DNA of 64,000 nt, taken from the NCBI GenBank assembly GCA_947502585.1, contig CANNAV010000003.1:1-64000 (forward strand). The letters run 5' to 3'. Every line of letters begins with the position of its first letter. The stretch's first letter is position 1. Below the pieces are notes generated by a model. The model was given only the letters and a program-made list of their open reading frames with translations, did not search any database and was not told the origin of the DNA. This stretch comes from an uncultured Pseudovibrio sp. (GTDB lineage Bacteria; Pseudomonadota; Alphaproteobacteria; Rhizobiales; Stappiaceae). A program made the translations under genes and the position numbers. Below, piece by piece: positions 45,790 to 55,597 of the stretch.

Positions 45790-47265
45790 ATGTCTAGCCA
45801 AGTTGAACCCATTGATAAGGAAGAGGACGAAGCCTGGTTCGCGTCAGCGGCTAAAGTTTACCCTATGCAGGTAAAAGGCCGTTTTCGGAAAATCAAATGG
45901 GCAATCCTTTTTATTAGTCTTGGAATTTATTACTTTACTCCGTTCATTCGTTGGGACAGAGGGCCTTTGCTGCCTGATCAGGCTGTACTCGTTGATTTTG
46001 AGAGAAAAAGAGGTTATTTTTTCTTTCTTGAAATCTGGCCACAGGAAGTTTACTACCTCGCCGGACTGCTCATCATTGCAGCTGTTGGTCTGTTCCTGAT
46101 GAATGCTATCGCTGGTCGGCTCTGGTGCGGTTATCTTTGCCCGCAGACGGTCTGGACAGACCTGTTCTTACGCGTAGAAAGCATGATTGAAGGAGATCGC
46201 CGCAAGCGGATTACACTGGACAAACAGCCCTGGAATGCAGAAAAGATTCTCAAAAAGGGAACGAAGCACTTCCTCTGGCTGATGATTGCCTGGTGGACCG
46301 GCGGGGCGTGGGTTCTTTACTTCGCAGATGCTCCAACCCTTGTATATGATCTTGCAACAGGTCAGGCTGCATTGTCCGCTTACGTCTGGATTGGTATCCT
46401 GACGTTCACCACCTATTCGCTGGCTGGTCACCTGCGTGAGCAAGTCTGTGTGTATATGTGTCCCTGGCCACGTATTCAGGCAGCTCTCACTGATGAACAT
46501 GCGCTTAACGTAACGTATCGTTATGATCGTGGCGAACCGCGTGGACACCTGAAGGAGAACCAGAAACGCGTCGCCGCTGGCCAGCCTGCCGGTGATTGTA
46601 TTGACTGTAATCAGTGCGTATATGCCTGCCCTACTGGAGTAGACATCCGCAAGGGCGCTCAGCTCGACTGTATCCAGTGCGGGTTGTGCATTGATGCCTG
46701 TGATGCGATCATGACCAAGGTTGGCAAGCCAGCAGGTCTGATCGCGTATGACACCGACATCAACATCGAGCGTCGTGAAAAAGGGGAAGCCCCGGTCTAT
46801 CGCCTGGTCCGTCCGCGGACCGTCATTTATTTCGCGATCATTGCCATGATTGCGGGCGTGATGCTTTATGTACAACTCAACCGCTCTATGACCAGCTTCT
46901 CTGTGGTTCATGACCGTAACCCGCTCTACGTTCACCAAAGTAATGGTTCCTTCAGAAACGGCTATTCACTCCGTCTTCTGAACAAGCATAACAAAGAGCA
47001 ATCCTTCACACTCAGTGTTGAGGATATGCCAGCAGGAACCACCCTTGAAGTTGTGGGCGTTCACAAAGATGCTGTAAGTGTTTCAAATGACACTCAGCTG
47101 ACCTTGACAGTAGAGGCTGACACTACACGCTCAGTGCGTGCGCTGGTGTTCTCTCCAGAGGGTGTAGCTCTTCCTGCTTCCAAACCGATGAGATTCAAAC
47201 TGGTCGATAGTGATACTGGTGAGATAACAATCGTCCCTGACTTCTTCCGGACACCTGGAAACTGA
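45790..47265 (+). CDS. ccoG: cbb3 oxidase assembly protein CcoG (FixG)
   Basis: A 491-residue polyferredoxin with about five membrane helices. Two clustered four-Cys motifs give DCIDCNQCVYACPTGVDIRK (about 273-292) and LDCIQCGLCIDACDAIMTK (about 296-314). The NapH-like core LWCGYLCPQTVWTDLFLRVE and a C-terminal periplasmic immunoglobulin-like domain complete the family layout. CcoG is linked to copper reduction and maturation of the oxidase. GAGGAAGA precedes the ATG. Confidence 0.94.
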   Translation: MSSQVEPIDKEEDEAWFASAAKVYPMQVKGRFRKIKWAILFISLGIYYFTPFIRWDRGPLLPDQAVLVDFERKRGYFFFLEIWPQEVYYLAGLLIIAAVGLFLMNAIAGRLWCGYLCPQTVWTDLFLRVESMIEGDRRKRITLDKQPWNAEKILKKGTKHFLWLMIAWWTGGAWVLYFADAPTLVYDLATGQAALSAYVWIGILTFTTYSLAGHLREQVCVYMCPWPRIQAALTDEHALNVTYRYDRGEPRGHLKENQKRVAAGQPAGDCIDCNQCVYACPTGVDIRKGAQLDCIQCGLCIDACDAIMTKVGKPAGLIAYDTDINIERREKGEAPVYRLVRPRTVIYFAIIAMIAGVMLYVQLNRSMTSFSVVHDRNPLYVHQSNGSFRNGYSLRLLNKHNKEQSFTLSVEDMPAGTTLEVVGVHKDAVSVSNDTQLTLTVEADTTRSVRALVFSPEGVALPASKPMRFKLVDSDTGEITIVPDFFRTPGN

Positions 47266-47296
47266 AGTCCGTGAGATAAGAGTACTTACTAAAAAT

Positions 47297-47324
47297 AGTT
47301 ATAAGGGGTACTCCCCTTATAACT
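47297..47324. other. Perfect 12-bp hairpin between ccoG and ccoH
   Basis: Arms AGTTATAAGGGG and CCCCTTATAACT with the loop TACT form an uninterrupted 12-bp stem. No T-run follows, so it may be an mRNA-processing or stabilising structure rather than a classical terminator. Confidence 0.7.
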
Positions 47325-47383
47325 TTGCAGATCATAAAGGCGCCGCTCACCCCATCTTATGAGCTGCCAAAAGGAGCTAAGAT

Positions 47384-47911
47384 ATGACCATGACTGTAGA
47401 CCAAAAGTCTTCGCGCAAAACCAGGCGAGTCACGGGCCGTATGGTTCTGTTCAGCCTCTTAGGGTTCTTCGGTGTTGTTGCCTCTATGAATGCTGCTATG
47501 ATCTATGTTGCGCTCGACACCTTCCCAGGGTTGGAAGTTGATAGCTCCTACAAGGTAAGCCAGCGCTACAATAAGGAAATTGCAAATGCAAAAGCTCAGG
47601 CAGCACTCAACTGGAGTGTTGACGCAACAATTGCACGTAATGGCGATGGCTCCGCGCACATTCGCGTTGTCGCAAAAGACAAAACCGGAGCGCCAGTCAC
47701 TGGTGAATTGGTCTTCGTAAAACTGCACCGCCCTGCAATCACCAAAGCTGATCAGGATATTCTTCTGTCCGAGCGCTCTGCGGGTGAGTATGTAGCCAAT
47801 GCATCTGACATTGATGCGGGTAACTGGAACGTGGTCGTGGAAATTGCAGAACGAAGCGATAAAACGCTTCCCATTTTCCGTTCCAAAAACAAGATTTTTT
47901 TCGCTGAGTAA
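47384..47911 (+). CDS. ccoH: cbb3 oxidase assembly protein CcoH (FixH)
   Basis: A 175-residue protein with one N-terminal membrane helix (MVLFSLLGFFGVVASMNAAM) and a periplasmic beta-rich domain. The segments LNWSVDATIARNGDGSAHI and GNWNVVVEIAERSDKTLPIF fit the FixH family. AAGGAG stands seven bases before the ATG. It lies between ccoG and ccoI in the usual GHIS order and takes part in assembly of the cbb3 complex. Confidence 0.9.
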   Translation: MTMTVDQKSSRKTRRVTGRMVLFSLLGFFGVVASMNAAMIYVALDTFPGLEVDSSYKVSQRYNKEIANAKAQAALNWSVDATIARNGDGSAHIRVVAKDKTGAPVTGELVFVKLHRPAITKADQDILLSERSAGEYVANASDIDAGNWNVVVEIAERSDKTLPIFRSKNKIFFAE

Positions 47912-47923
47912 GGCGGTAATAGC

Positions 47924-50143
47924 ATGTCTGCGCCTGAAAGGGATTGGGCTGCATTCGTAACAAATACCGATGAGGGCAAGGCTCACATGGACCTTGCCGT
48001 TGACGGTATTACGTGTGCTGCATGTATGTACGAAATCGAATATGGTCTCCGAAAACTGGAGGGCGTGGAAAAAGCACGCGTGAATCTGTCCTCCCACCGT
48101 CTTTCCGTTGATTGGGATGATGAAAAGACCAATCCATCCCCTATTGTTGATCGTCTCCAAAGGCTTGGCTACAAAGCGTATCCTTTTGACCCTGCGCAGG
48201 TGAAATCACGAGGTGACGCCATCTGCAGGGAAATCCTGCGAGCATTGGCCGTTTCCGGGTTTGCAGCAATGAATATCATGCTGCTGTCCATCTCAGTCTG
48301 GTCTGGCAACGCGTCGGACATTGATCCTGAGACCCGGTCTTTCTTCCATTGGATCTCCGCATTAATAGCCCTGCCGACCGTTGTTTATTCTGGTCGCATT
48401 TTCTTCCGCAGTGCCTATATGGCAATGAAAGCAGGTCGTTTGAATATGGACGTGCCGATCACGATCGGTGTGTTACTCGCAACTGGCCTTTCCATGTGGC
48501 AAACTGTTCGGGATGCTGAGGACGCCTATTTTGACAGCGCCGTGATGTTGCTGTTCTTCCTACTTGTCGGGCGTTACTGCGATCACATCATGCGCAGAAA
48601 AACGCGTTCTTTTGCGGAAAATCTCGCGACTTTGAAAGCTGAGAGTGCTGCAAAAATACAGGAGGACGGAAGCGCGCTCGATGTGCCTCTGTCCAGGTTG
48701 TCCGTTGGTGACCGTGTTCTGGTCAGAGCCGGAGAGCGCATTTCCGTTGATGGCAGGATTTCCACGGGTACTTCGGAAGTTGATCAGAGCCTGGTGACAG
48801 GCGAAACCCTTTTACAACACGTTGGAGAAGGGGACCTGGTCTACGCAGGCACCATGAATACCTATGGTGTATTGGAGATTGAGGTAACAGCAGCAGCAAA
48901 AGGCACATTGCTTGATGAAGTGAACAGACTTCTGGAAACGGCTATGGAAGGCCGGTCAAAATACGTTCATATCGCTGACCGTGCCTCCCAGCTTTATGCG
49001 CCCGTCGTGCATGCCGCGGCGCTGTTGACATTCGTGGGCTGGATCATGCTTGGCGTGGCCTGGCAACCAGCTTTGGTTATTGCGATATCTGTTCTCATTA
49101 TCACATGTCCCTGTGCTCTGGGTCTTGCAATTCCTGCAGTTCAGGTCGTGGCAAGTGGTTTGTTCTTTAATGGACGAGTGCTGCTGAATACCGGTGATGC
49201 TATTGAGCGTCTGGCGACAGTCGACACCATCGTGTTCGACAAAACCGGCACACTGACAATGCCAGAAACCTCACTTTCAAAGAAACATGCCCTCTCAGAA
49301 GACCAGCTGGAACTGGCCGGCCGTCTTGCTCTGTCCTCGTCACATCCGCTTTCCCATGCAATCGCCAGAGCAACCGGAGCACATCAGGCGTTGCCTGATG
49401 CAAAGGAAAGTGCAGGTCAGGGTGTCGAAGCTCTTATAAACGGGGTCTGTGCAAAGTTAGGTTCTCCTACGTTTTGTGGTGTTCCCGCTGAGCAGCTCGA
49501 ACAAGCAAAAGTGCAGCAACCCGATACGTCTTTCGTTGCTTTTCAGTCGGGGGGGGAGGCAGCACAATTGCTTCCTGTTGGCCAGTTTATGAGGGAAGGA
49601 GCGACCGAGACGATCCAGAAGCTTAAATATGCCGGCTTCGCTATTGAAATTCTCAGTGGTGACCATAAAGGCGCAGTCGAACACGCAGCGCAGGTGCTTG
49701 GTGTTGAAAGCTGGCAAGCTGCTATGAAGCCTCAGGACAAGATTGACCATATCGAAGAACTGAAAGCAAAAGGCAGGAAGGTTCTGATGGTCGGTGATGG
49801 CCTCAATGACGCCCCCTCGCTCGCAGCTGCAAACGTATCCATATCACCCGTTTCTGCTGTTCACGTCTCCCAGGCAGCAGCGGATGCTGTCTTCCTGGGA
49901 GACAGCCTTGCGCCAGTCGTGAGCGCACTGACAATCTCAAAGAAAGCGCGCTGGGTGATGAACCAAAATCTTGCCATTTCTGTTGTCTATAATCTGATCG
50001 CAGTGCCGTTTGCAGTGTTAGGTTTTGTCACACCTCTTCTTGCAGCCTTGGCTATGTCAGGTTCTTCCATTATTGTGACGCTCAATGCAGTACGCCTGAG
50101 AATGCTTGCAGGCACATCTACACAGTCCAATCAGGAGGCATGA
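47924..50143 (+). CDS. ccoI: Copper-transporting P-type ATPase CcoI (FixI)
   Basis: A 739-residue P1B-type ATPase. An N-terminal heavy-metal domain has GITCAACMYEIEYGLRKLEG (about 27-46; CxxC). The transmembrane CPC metal site is ITCPCALGLAIPAVQV (about 388), the phosphorylation site is IVFDKTGTLTMPE (Asp about 438), and the hinge is VGDGLNDAPSLAAANVS. CcoI supplies copper for the CuB centre of CcoN. It follows ccoH by 12 bases and overlaps ccoS by four. Confidence 0.95.
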   Translation: MSAPERDWAAFVTNTDEGKAHMDLAVDGITCAACMYEIEYGLRKLEGVEKARVNLSSHRLSVDWDDEKTNPSPIVDRLQRLGYKAYPFDPAQVKSRGDAICREILRALAVSGFAAMNIMLLSISVWSGNASDIDPETRSFFHWISALIALPTVVYSGRIFFRSAYMAMKAGRLNMDVPITIGVLLATGLSMWQTVRDAEDAYFDSAVMLLFFLLVGRYCDHIMRRKTRSFAENLATLKAESAAKIQEDGSALDVPLSRLSVGDRVLVRAGERISVDGRISTGTSEVDQSLVTGETLLQHVGEGDLVYAGTMNTYGVLEIEVTAAAKGTLLDEVNRLLETAMEGRSKYVHIADRASQLYAPVVHAAALLTFVGWIMLGVAWQPALVIAISVLIITCPCALGLAIPAVQVVASGLFFNGRVLLNTGDAIERLATVDTIVFDKTGTLTMPETSLSKKHALSEDQLELAGRLALSSSHPLSHAIARATGAHQALPDAKESAGQGVEALINGVCAKLGSPTFCGVPAEQLEQAKVQQPDTSFVAFQSGGEAAQLLPVGQFMREGATETIQKLKYAGFAIEILSGDHKGAVEHAAQVLGVESWQAAMKPQDKIDHIEELKAKGRKVLMVGDGLNDAPSLAAANVSISPVSAVHVSQAAADAVFLGDSLAPVVSALTISKKARWVMNQNLAISVVYNLIAVPFAVLGFVTPLLAALAMSGSSIIVTLNAVRLRMLAGTSTQSNQEA

Positions 50144-50340
50144 ACAGAACTATGGAAGTTTTAATCTACCTTATTCCGGTTGCGTTGGTTCTTGGGGGCA
50201 CCGGTTTGGTAGCGTTCATGTGGTCTCTGCGCTCCGGTCAGTATGATGATATGGAAGGGCCGAAATGGCGTATTCTGGATGATGGTGACTTGCAGGAAAA
50301 CATCGCATCGCCAGAAGCTGCGAAACGCAAAGCTCCCTGA
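50140..50340 (+). CDS. ccoS: cbb3 oxidase maturation protein CcoS
   Basis: A 66-residue protein with one helix (LIYLIPVALVLGGTGLVAFM) followed by the family signature WSLRSGQYDDMEGPKWRIL. The gene overlaps ccoI by four bases (ATGA), giving translational coupling; a second ATG at 50152 is also possible. CcoS is needed for cofactor insertion into the oxidase. It is the last gene of ccoGHIS, and terminators follow. Confidence 0.92.
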   Translation: MNRTMEVLIYLIPVALVLGGTGLVAFMWSLRSGQYDDMEGPKWRILDDGDLQENIASPEAAKRKAP

Positions 50341-50386
50341 GCAGGAATCTCGTAACCCACTACTGCATTTAGTGAAATGAATCATG

Positions 50387-50425
50387 ACATAAAAGGCTTG
50401 CAAGCGACCCGCTGCCAGCCTTTTA
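50387..50425 (+). terminator. Terminator after the cco cluster
   Basis: Arms AAAAGGCT and AGCCTTTT form a stem with a long loop, ending in a T-rich stretch (TTTTACTTT), about 50 bases after ccoS. Confidence 0.65.
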
Positions 50426-50446
50426 CTTTACATCTGTGTCGCCAAT

Positions 50447-50474
50447 AAAAAGGCCGGCAAATTTGCCGGCCTTT
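50447..50474. terminator. Bidirectional terminator between ccoS and hemA
   Basis: Arms AAAAGGCCGGCAAA and TTTGCCGGCCTTTT form a near-continuous perfect palindrome. It serves the convergent ccoGHIS and hemA transcripts. Confidence 0.85.
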
Positions 50475-50495
50475 TGCGATGAAATGGGGTGGCGC

Positions 50496-51773
50496 TTAGC
50501 CGCCTGCAAACTGATAAACAGCCTGACCTTGTGCGGCGTCCAGATCTTCTTCAGCCGAAGCATTGGTGAATGGCAACTCAAGAGTCTGCCATACATCAAC
50601 CAGAGCATCGCGCAGATGGACAATCAGAGCATCGTTGTGGACCGGACCTGGAGTGATGCGCAAACGTTCGGTGCCGCGTGGAACAGTTGGATAGTTAATT
50701 GGCTGAATGTAAATGCCATGCTTATCCAGCAGAAGATCAGTAGCCTGCTTACACAGATCAGGATCAGCAACAAGCACCGGAATAATGTGCGTGTCAGAAG
50801 GCATTACAGGAAGTCCGGCTGCATTCAGCACATCTTTTGTGCGCTGTGCCTGACACTGCTGGCCTTCGCGCTCTACACAGGATTCTTTCAGGTGCCTGAT
50901 AGAAGCTGTCGCAGCTGCTGCAAGTCCTGGAGGAATAGCAGTAGTAAAGATGAAGCCTGGAGCGTAGGAGCGAACCGCATCAATGATAGTCTGAGAAGCC
51001 GTTATGTAACCTCCCATCACACCAAATGCTTTCGCCAATGTTCCTTCAATGATGTCAATACGATCCATAACGCCGTCACGTTCAGCAATACCTGCGCCTC
51101 GCGGGCCGTACATACCGACAGCATGCACTTCGTCGATGTAAGTCATCGCATTATACTTATCGGCAAGGTCACAAATCCGCTCGATTGGTGCGATATCACC
51201 ATCCATGGAGTACACGGATTCAAACACGATCAGCTTCGCGCGCTCGTTGCCAGCAGACCTGAGCAGGTCTTCAAGATGCTCAAGGTCGTTGTGACGCCAG
51301 ACCTTCTTGGAGGTTCCCGCGCCGCGAACACCCGCGATCATGGAAGCGTGGTTCAGCTGGTCAGACAGAAGCAGGCAATCAGGAAGCAATTTTGCAATTG
51401 TAGAAATGGATGCTTCGTTGGAAACAAAACCGCTGGAGAAAACGAGGGCACTTTCTTTGCCATGCAGGTCTGCAAGTTCATCTTCAAGCTGAACCAGTGG
51501 ATAGTTTGTGCCTGAGATGTTACGTGTCCCGCCTGCGCCTGCTCCCATGCGCTGGACGGTTTCTGTCATGGCATCAATAACTTTTGGATGTTGACCCATG
51601 CCCAGGTAGTCGTTTGAACACCAAATGACGATTTCACGAAGGTTTTGATTTTCTTTGCGCCAGAGGGCATGTGGGTGACGCCCTGCAATGCGTTCCAGAT
51701 TAGCAAATACGCGGTACCGTTTTTCATCCTTCAAAGAAGCAATCGCTTCATTGAAGATATTTTGGTAGTCCAT
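50496..51773 (-). CDS. hemA: 5-aminolevulinate synthase HemA (C4 pathway)
   Basis: A 425-residue PLP enzyme condensing glycine with succinyl-CoA to 5-aminolevulinate, the first step of haem synthesis in alphaproteobacteria. The family signatures are [18 protein letters not shown] (about 69-86), the glycine-rich [20 protein letters not shown], the PLP-contacting [14 protein letters not shown] and the lysine site [17 protein letters not shown] (Schiff-base Lys in AKAFG). Its place beside the cbb3 and hemN genes links haem supply to oxidase synthesis. No clear FixK box is seen; an inverted repeat lies about 45 bases upstream. Confidence 0.95.
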   Translation of the reverse strand: MDYQNIFNEAIASLKDEKRYRVFANLERIAGRHPHALWRKENQNLREIVIWCSNDYLGMGQHPKVIDAMTETVQRMGAGAGGTRNISGTNYPLVQLEDELADLHGKESALVFSSGFVSNEASISTIAKLLPDCLLLSDQLNHASMIAGVRGAGTSKKVWRHNDLEHLEDLLRSAGNERAKLIVFESVYSMDGDIAPIERICDLADKYNAMTYIDEVHAVGMYGPRGAGIAERDGVMDRIDIIEGTLAKAFGVMGGYITASQTIIDAVRSYAPGFIFTTAIPPGLAAAATASIRHLKESCVEREGQQCQAQRTKDVLNAAGLPVMPSDTHIIPVLVADPDLCKQATDLLLDKHGIYIQPINYPTVPRGTERLRITPGPVHNDALIVHLRDALVDVWQTLELPFTNASAEEDLDAAQGQAVYQFAGG

Positions 51774-51818
51774 TTTTTGCCCCTTATATTGCGGCGGTAT
51801 TATTTGGCGATACTTTAG

Positions 51819-51831
51819 AGTTAGCCTAACT
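51819..51831. promoter_or_regulatory. Inverted repeat upstream of hemA
   Basis: AGTTAGCCTAACT is a perfect 6+1+6 palindrome, flanked by a direct repeat TTAGAG at 51815 and 51831. Location suggests an operator for hemA; the binding protein is not known. Confidence 0.45.
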
Positions 51832-52070
51832 TAGAGATAATCCTTATCCCTGTCGAAGGACACATTGACGCGGCCCATGGAATTGCAGATTTATCAAAGG
51901 GTATTTTTCACCTAACGCATATCAGCCTACATATATCGCAGGCACAGTCTTTGACATAGAACTATAATTTAGACAGTCTTGCAATTTGTTATGTTCTCTG
52001 CCAAACCTTGTAACTAATAATTGAATTTCTGTTCTAATTGGGTTGCATCAGGTGGCCGGGGCATGATTTC

Positions 52071-52580
52071 TTGAGTATAGATCTCTCATCCTTATCATTT
52101 CTGGTGGTTGAAGACAGCGCGTATATGCGCACAATTCTGAGGCAAATGCTTCAGGGTTTTGGTGCACGGAAAATCGTCGAAGCGGAAGACGGAGCGTCTG
52201 GCCTGGAAGCGATGGAACGCGCTAATCCGGATATCCTGATTCTCGACTGGGTAATGCCAATTCTCGATGGTGCAGACATGGTACGCATGATCCGTACTCA
52301 GAACAATCCGTACGCATATATCCCAATTATCATGGTCACTGCTCATACTGAACGCACTCGCATTATCGAAGCCAGAAAACTGGGCATTCACGAACTGCTG
52401 TGTAAGCCGATCTCTGCCAAAGCGCTTTATCAGCGCATTGCGTCGATTATTCTTCAGCCAAGAGACTTTGTAAAAACTGCAGGTTACTTCGGTCCGGCTC
52501 CGCGTGAAATCCGTGGGCACAAAAAGAGCTGGGACGGAAATAATGTCGTTGGCGGAGCAAGCTCCACCACTTTAGTCTGA
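52071..52580 (+). CDS. Single-domain response regulator (CheY-like)
   Basis: A protein of about 169 residues. The receiver domain has VVEDSAYMRTIL (acidic pair near 14), phospho-acceptor Asp59 in ILILDWVMPILDGADMVRMI, IIMVTAHTE and LCKPIS for Thr and Lys. A basic tail of about 45 residues (REIRGHKKSWDG) has no known output domain. A TTG at 52071 gives the family-like start SIDLSSLSFLVVED, with GGGGC upstream; an earlier TTG at 52038 is the alternative. No kinase gene is adjacent. Confidence 0.78.
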   Translation: MSIDLSSLSFLVVEDSAYMRTILRQMLQGFGARKIVEAEDGASGLEAMERANPDILILDWVMPILDGADMVRMIRTQNNPYAYIPIIMVTAHTERTRIIEARKLGIHELLCKPISAKALYQRIASIILQPRDFVKTAGYFGPAPREIRGHKKSWDGNNVVGGASSTTLV

Positions 52581-52657
52581 GCTTTCTTTTCACGATGAAA
52601 CATGCAATACCTCCTTGCAGACGCAGAGTTGCTCACAAAGTGGATCACCTGCAACGC

Positions 52658-52840
52658 CTACAGAGCGGTGAGTGCCTCGATTGCTTGATCCCATTTTTCA
52701 AATGGAAGACCCGATACCAATCGAATGAGTTTGGCGAATTCTGGTTCTTCAAGTTGGTAGCGGAGCATCTGTACCTCTGCTTCGGAAAATTTTTCGGGCG
52801 CCGCTGTCGGGACATCCGTTTCGATGACTGCCTGGTCCAA
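52658..52840 (-). CDS. Small hypothetical acidic protein
   Basis: A 60-residue frame starting at a TTG with GGAGG five bases upstream. It is helical and acidic (EKFSEAEVQMLRYQLEEPEF, then LIRLVSGLPFEKWDQAIEAL). No family recognised. The good ribosome site and protein-like composition support it; an upstream TTG at 52861 is possible. Confidence 0.5.
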   Translation of the reverse strand: MDQAVIETDVPTAAPEKFSEAEVQMLRYQLEEPEFAKLIRLVSGLPFEKWDQAIEALTAL

Positions 52841-53363
52841 TTTTACCTCCAGAAACTCCAATAAAATGAATATCAGTGAACACTGGCACGAGAGCTCATG
52901 CAGGTGCGCCTGGGAGGCCTACCCTCCTCCTCGATCCGCAAAGCTGGTTAGTTGGAAAACTACCCCAATACGCTCCCAGGACCAGAGAAACGTCGCAGGA
53001 CTCCCGCTGCATGTAAACCAACTCCAGGATGAAATTTGTTAGAATTGTTACGCGTTGTATCCTGGACACGGTGCCCTAATATATATCGGATTCAGTTCAA
53101 TCTTATGAAATTTTATTTCAATGAACTGATGTTTTTAGGTTCAGGCGAGTTTGCTTGTTTCGCAGCTGCTTTGGATTATCGATGGATTACCGTTGATAAG
53201 TGCTAATGCATGTCCTGAAAAAATCAGTGCGGGAAAAAAGGCTCGCGGCAGAGTTGTAAATTGCTTTAAAATTTTGTGATTTTAAAAGTCAGGTTCCCTG
53301 AGCAGGCAACAGGAAGGCTGCATGTATGATTTCAACCAGTAAATTTATCTGTTATGAAACAAA
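52841..53363. other. Non-coding region before the tRNA genes
   Basis: About 520 AT-rich bases with no convincing frame. Near 52890-52930 there are short G-rich and C-rich runs (GGGAGGC, CCTCCTCC) that can pair. I recognise no RNA gene. Confidence 0.4.
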
Positions 53364-53438
<75 letters not shown>

Positions 53439-53470
53439 GTGCCGAAATCTGTGCATTTTTTCTGGAAGAA

Positions 53471-53545
53471 TGGTGCTGCCGGAGAGATTTGAACTCTCGG
53501 CCTCTCCCTTACCAAGGGAGTGCTCTACCCCTGAGCTACGGCAGC
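53471..53545 (-). tRNA. tRNA-Thr(GGT), copy 2
   Basis: A second 75-base copy on the minus strand, identical to copy 1 except for one base in the variable region (AGGCC instead of AGGTC). It is 32 bases upstream of copy 1 in the direction of transcription. Confidence 0.95.
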
Positions 53546-53794
53546 ATCGCATAAATATGAAGCATTTAAGAGCTTCCGGTGTCTTCCGGACCAGCGTATT
53601 TTGCAACGAGGTGAGTGCTCCGCAGGCATCTCCCCGGAACGATGAGGCTTATGTCATAACCCTTTTAAACCTGCAAGGGGTTTTATTGGCAGTTCTGTGG
53701 AAACTGAATAACACAGTGAAATGAGATCATTGCCATGAACTCGTTGTATATTGGAGCACTTGGCTTCAATCCCGTCCTAGTGTAGTTGTAACTC

Positions 53795-53989
53795 ATGAAA
53801 GATTCAAAGAAAACCGAAACAACAGATAACCAGTCAAAGTTCGTTGCAAAGCTGAAAAACGACCCTAAAACAGATCGTTTGGCGGAAGCCCTGCGCGCCA
53901 ACCTGCGCCGCCGAAAACAGGCTGCTAAGAAGGCTGTAGACGAGGACGGGGGCTGCCGCACACGCGTCACTCTGAAACAAGGGCGTTAA
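53795..53989 (+). CDS. Small basic hypothetical protein
   Basis: A 64-residue, highly charged protein with a basic helix (DRLAEALRANLRRRKQAAKK) and a hydrophilic start rich in Lys and Thr. Small basic proteins of this type occur upstream of murA in related genomes, but I know no function. The ribosome site is weak. It might bind nucleic acid, which is only suggested by composition. Confidence 0.6.
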   Translation: MKDSKKTETTDNQSKFVAKLKNDPKTDRLAEALRANLRRRKQAAKKAVDEDGGCRTRVTLKQGR

Positions 53990-54078
53990 GTAAAAATCCA
54001 GCATTTATCGCTAAATTGAAAATGTATGGAAATCTCGCCGGAAACTTCAGGTTTCGGGCAGAATAGGATGTTGCGATC

Positions 54079-54210
54079 TTGGTAAATCCTGCAAATGCGA
54101 ACTATATGCAGGATCTATTGGGGAAAACCGTTGGTGACGAAACCAGGCAAAAGCGCCGCCTTGCTTATGCCACAGCCCTGATGCTAGTGGGCAAGATCAA
54201 TTCTTCTTAA
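54079..54210 (+). CDS. Candidate small protein upstream of murA
   Basis: A 43-residue frame starting at a TTG ([20 protein letters not shown], then [20 protein letters not shown]). AGGA lies about ten bases before the start. The gene is followed by murA after 43 bases. The amphipathic helix is protein-like, but length and start codon make it uncertain; conservation in relatives would decide it. Confidence 0.4.
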   Translation: MVNPANANYMQDLLGKTVGDETRQKRRLAYATALMLVGKINSS

Positions 54211-54253
54211 AAATAACGTTTCCCGTTGCGGGCTTTATTGGGGTTATACAAAT

Positions 54254-55543
54254 ATGGACAAAATTCGTATTGTTGGTGGCAATCAGCTTCATGGCGTTAT
54301 TCCAATCTCAGGCGCCAAGAATGCTGCGCTGCCTTTGATGATCGCGTCATTGCTCTGCGAAGATACGTTGACCCTTGAGAATGTGCCCCGCCTGCGTGAT
54401 GTTGCGCTCCTTACTCAGATTCTTTCCAATCACGGTGTAGATTACACGGTTGACGGAAAACGGGCTGGTCAGGATACAATGACCGGTCAGACAGTTCACC
54501 TGAACGCCAGCAACATTGTCGATACGACTGCTCCATATGAACTCGTGTCCAAAATGCGTGCAAGCTTCTGGGTCATTGGTCCACTGCTCGCACGTATGCA
54601 TACAGCTCGCGTATCTCTGCCAGGCGGTTGTGCAATTGGTACCCGTCCGGTTGACTTCTTCATTGATGGTCTGAAGGCTCTTGGGGCTGATATTGAGATG
54701 GATCGCGGCTATGTTCAGGCCGAAGCCAAAGGCGGTCTGAAGGGGGGGCGGGTTGTCTTCCCGAAAATCTCAGTCGGTGCAACACACACAGTAATAATGG
54801 CTGCGACACTGGCCAGGGGAGAGAGCGTGATTGAAAACGCGGCTCAGGAACCGGAAGTCATTGATCTTGCAAACTGCCTGATTGGAATGGGCGCAAAGAT
54901 CGAAGGTGCAGGCACCGGCACAATCCATATTCAGGGTGTAGAAAGTCTGGGCGCACATCGTCACCCAGTAATTCCTGACCGCATCGAAACCGGGACATAT
55001 GCCATGGCAGTGGCAATGACGGGTGGTGAAGTGACTCTGGAAGGTGCTCGCGGCGATCTTCTTGATGGCGCACTGGACGTCCTTCGCCAAACCGGAACAG
55101 AAATCACTGAAACCAATATGGGGCTCAAAATTCGTCGCAACGGTGCCGGAATCAGCCCGATAGATGTTTCCACAGAGCCGTTTCCTGGTTTTCCGACAGA
55201 TTTGCAGGCACAGTTCATGGCGCTCATGACACGTTCCAGGGGGGTGAGTAAGATCACCGAGAACATCTTCGAAAATCGTTTCATGCATGTTCAGGAGCTG
55301 GCACGGCTCGGGGCCAGGATCACGTTGGACGGGCAGGTAGCTTCTGTTGAAGGCGTTGAAACCCTGAACGGCGCTCAGGTCATGGCAACAGATCTGCGCG
55401 CCTCTGTTTCTCTCGTTATCGCTGGTTTGGCGGCAGAAGGTGAAACGACGGTCAGTCGTGTCTATCACCTTGATCGTGGCTTCGAGCGACTGGAAGATAA
55501 ACTGTCTCGCTGCGGTGCCGTGATCGAACGTATCTCGGCCTGA
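54254..55543 (+). CDS. murA: UDP-N-acetylglucosamine 1-carboxyvinyltransferase MurA
   Basis: A 429-residue enzyme that transfers enolpyruvate from PEP to UDP-GlcNAc, the first committed step of peptidoglycan synthesis. The inverse alpha/beta-barrel features are present: [20 protein letters not shown] at the start, [20 protein letters not shown] with the catalytic Cys (about 121) and [20 protein letters not shown]. Length fits the family. It is the fosfomycin target in other bacteria. A terminator follows. Confidence 0.96.
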   Translation: MDKIRIVGGNQLHGVIPISGAKNAALPLMIASLLCEDTLTLENVPRLRDVALLTQILSNHGVDYTVDGKRAGQDTMTGQTVHLNASNIVDTTAPYELVSKMRASFWVIGPLLARMHTARVSLPGGCAIGTRPVDFFIDGLKALGADIEMDRGYVQAEAKGGLKGGRVVFPKISVGATHTVIMAATLARGESVIENAAQEPEVIDLANCLIGMGAKIEGAGTGTIHIQGVESLGAHRHPVIPDRIETGTYAMAVAMTGGEVTLEGARGDLLDGALDVLRQTGTEITETNMGLKIRRNGAGISPIDVSTEPFPGFPTDLQAQFMALMTRSRGVSKITENIFENRFMHVQELARLGARITLDGQVASVEGVETLNGAQVMATDLRASVSLVIAGLAAEGETTVSRVYHLDRGFERLEDKLSRCGAVIERISA

Positions 55544-55566
55544 TAAAACTGACGCGAAAGATCTGG

Positions 55567-55597
55567 ACCCGGTCTGTTTCCCAGCCCGGGTTTTTTG
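55567..55597 (+). terminator. Terminator after murA
   Basis: Arms ACCCGG and CCGGGT form a hairpin followed by TTTTTTG, 24 bases past the murA stop. Confidence 0.75.

Noticed and set aside
46168-46938. 256-codon minus-strand frame opposite ccoG
   Set aside because: Antisense to the polyferredoxin gene and without family signature.
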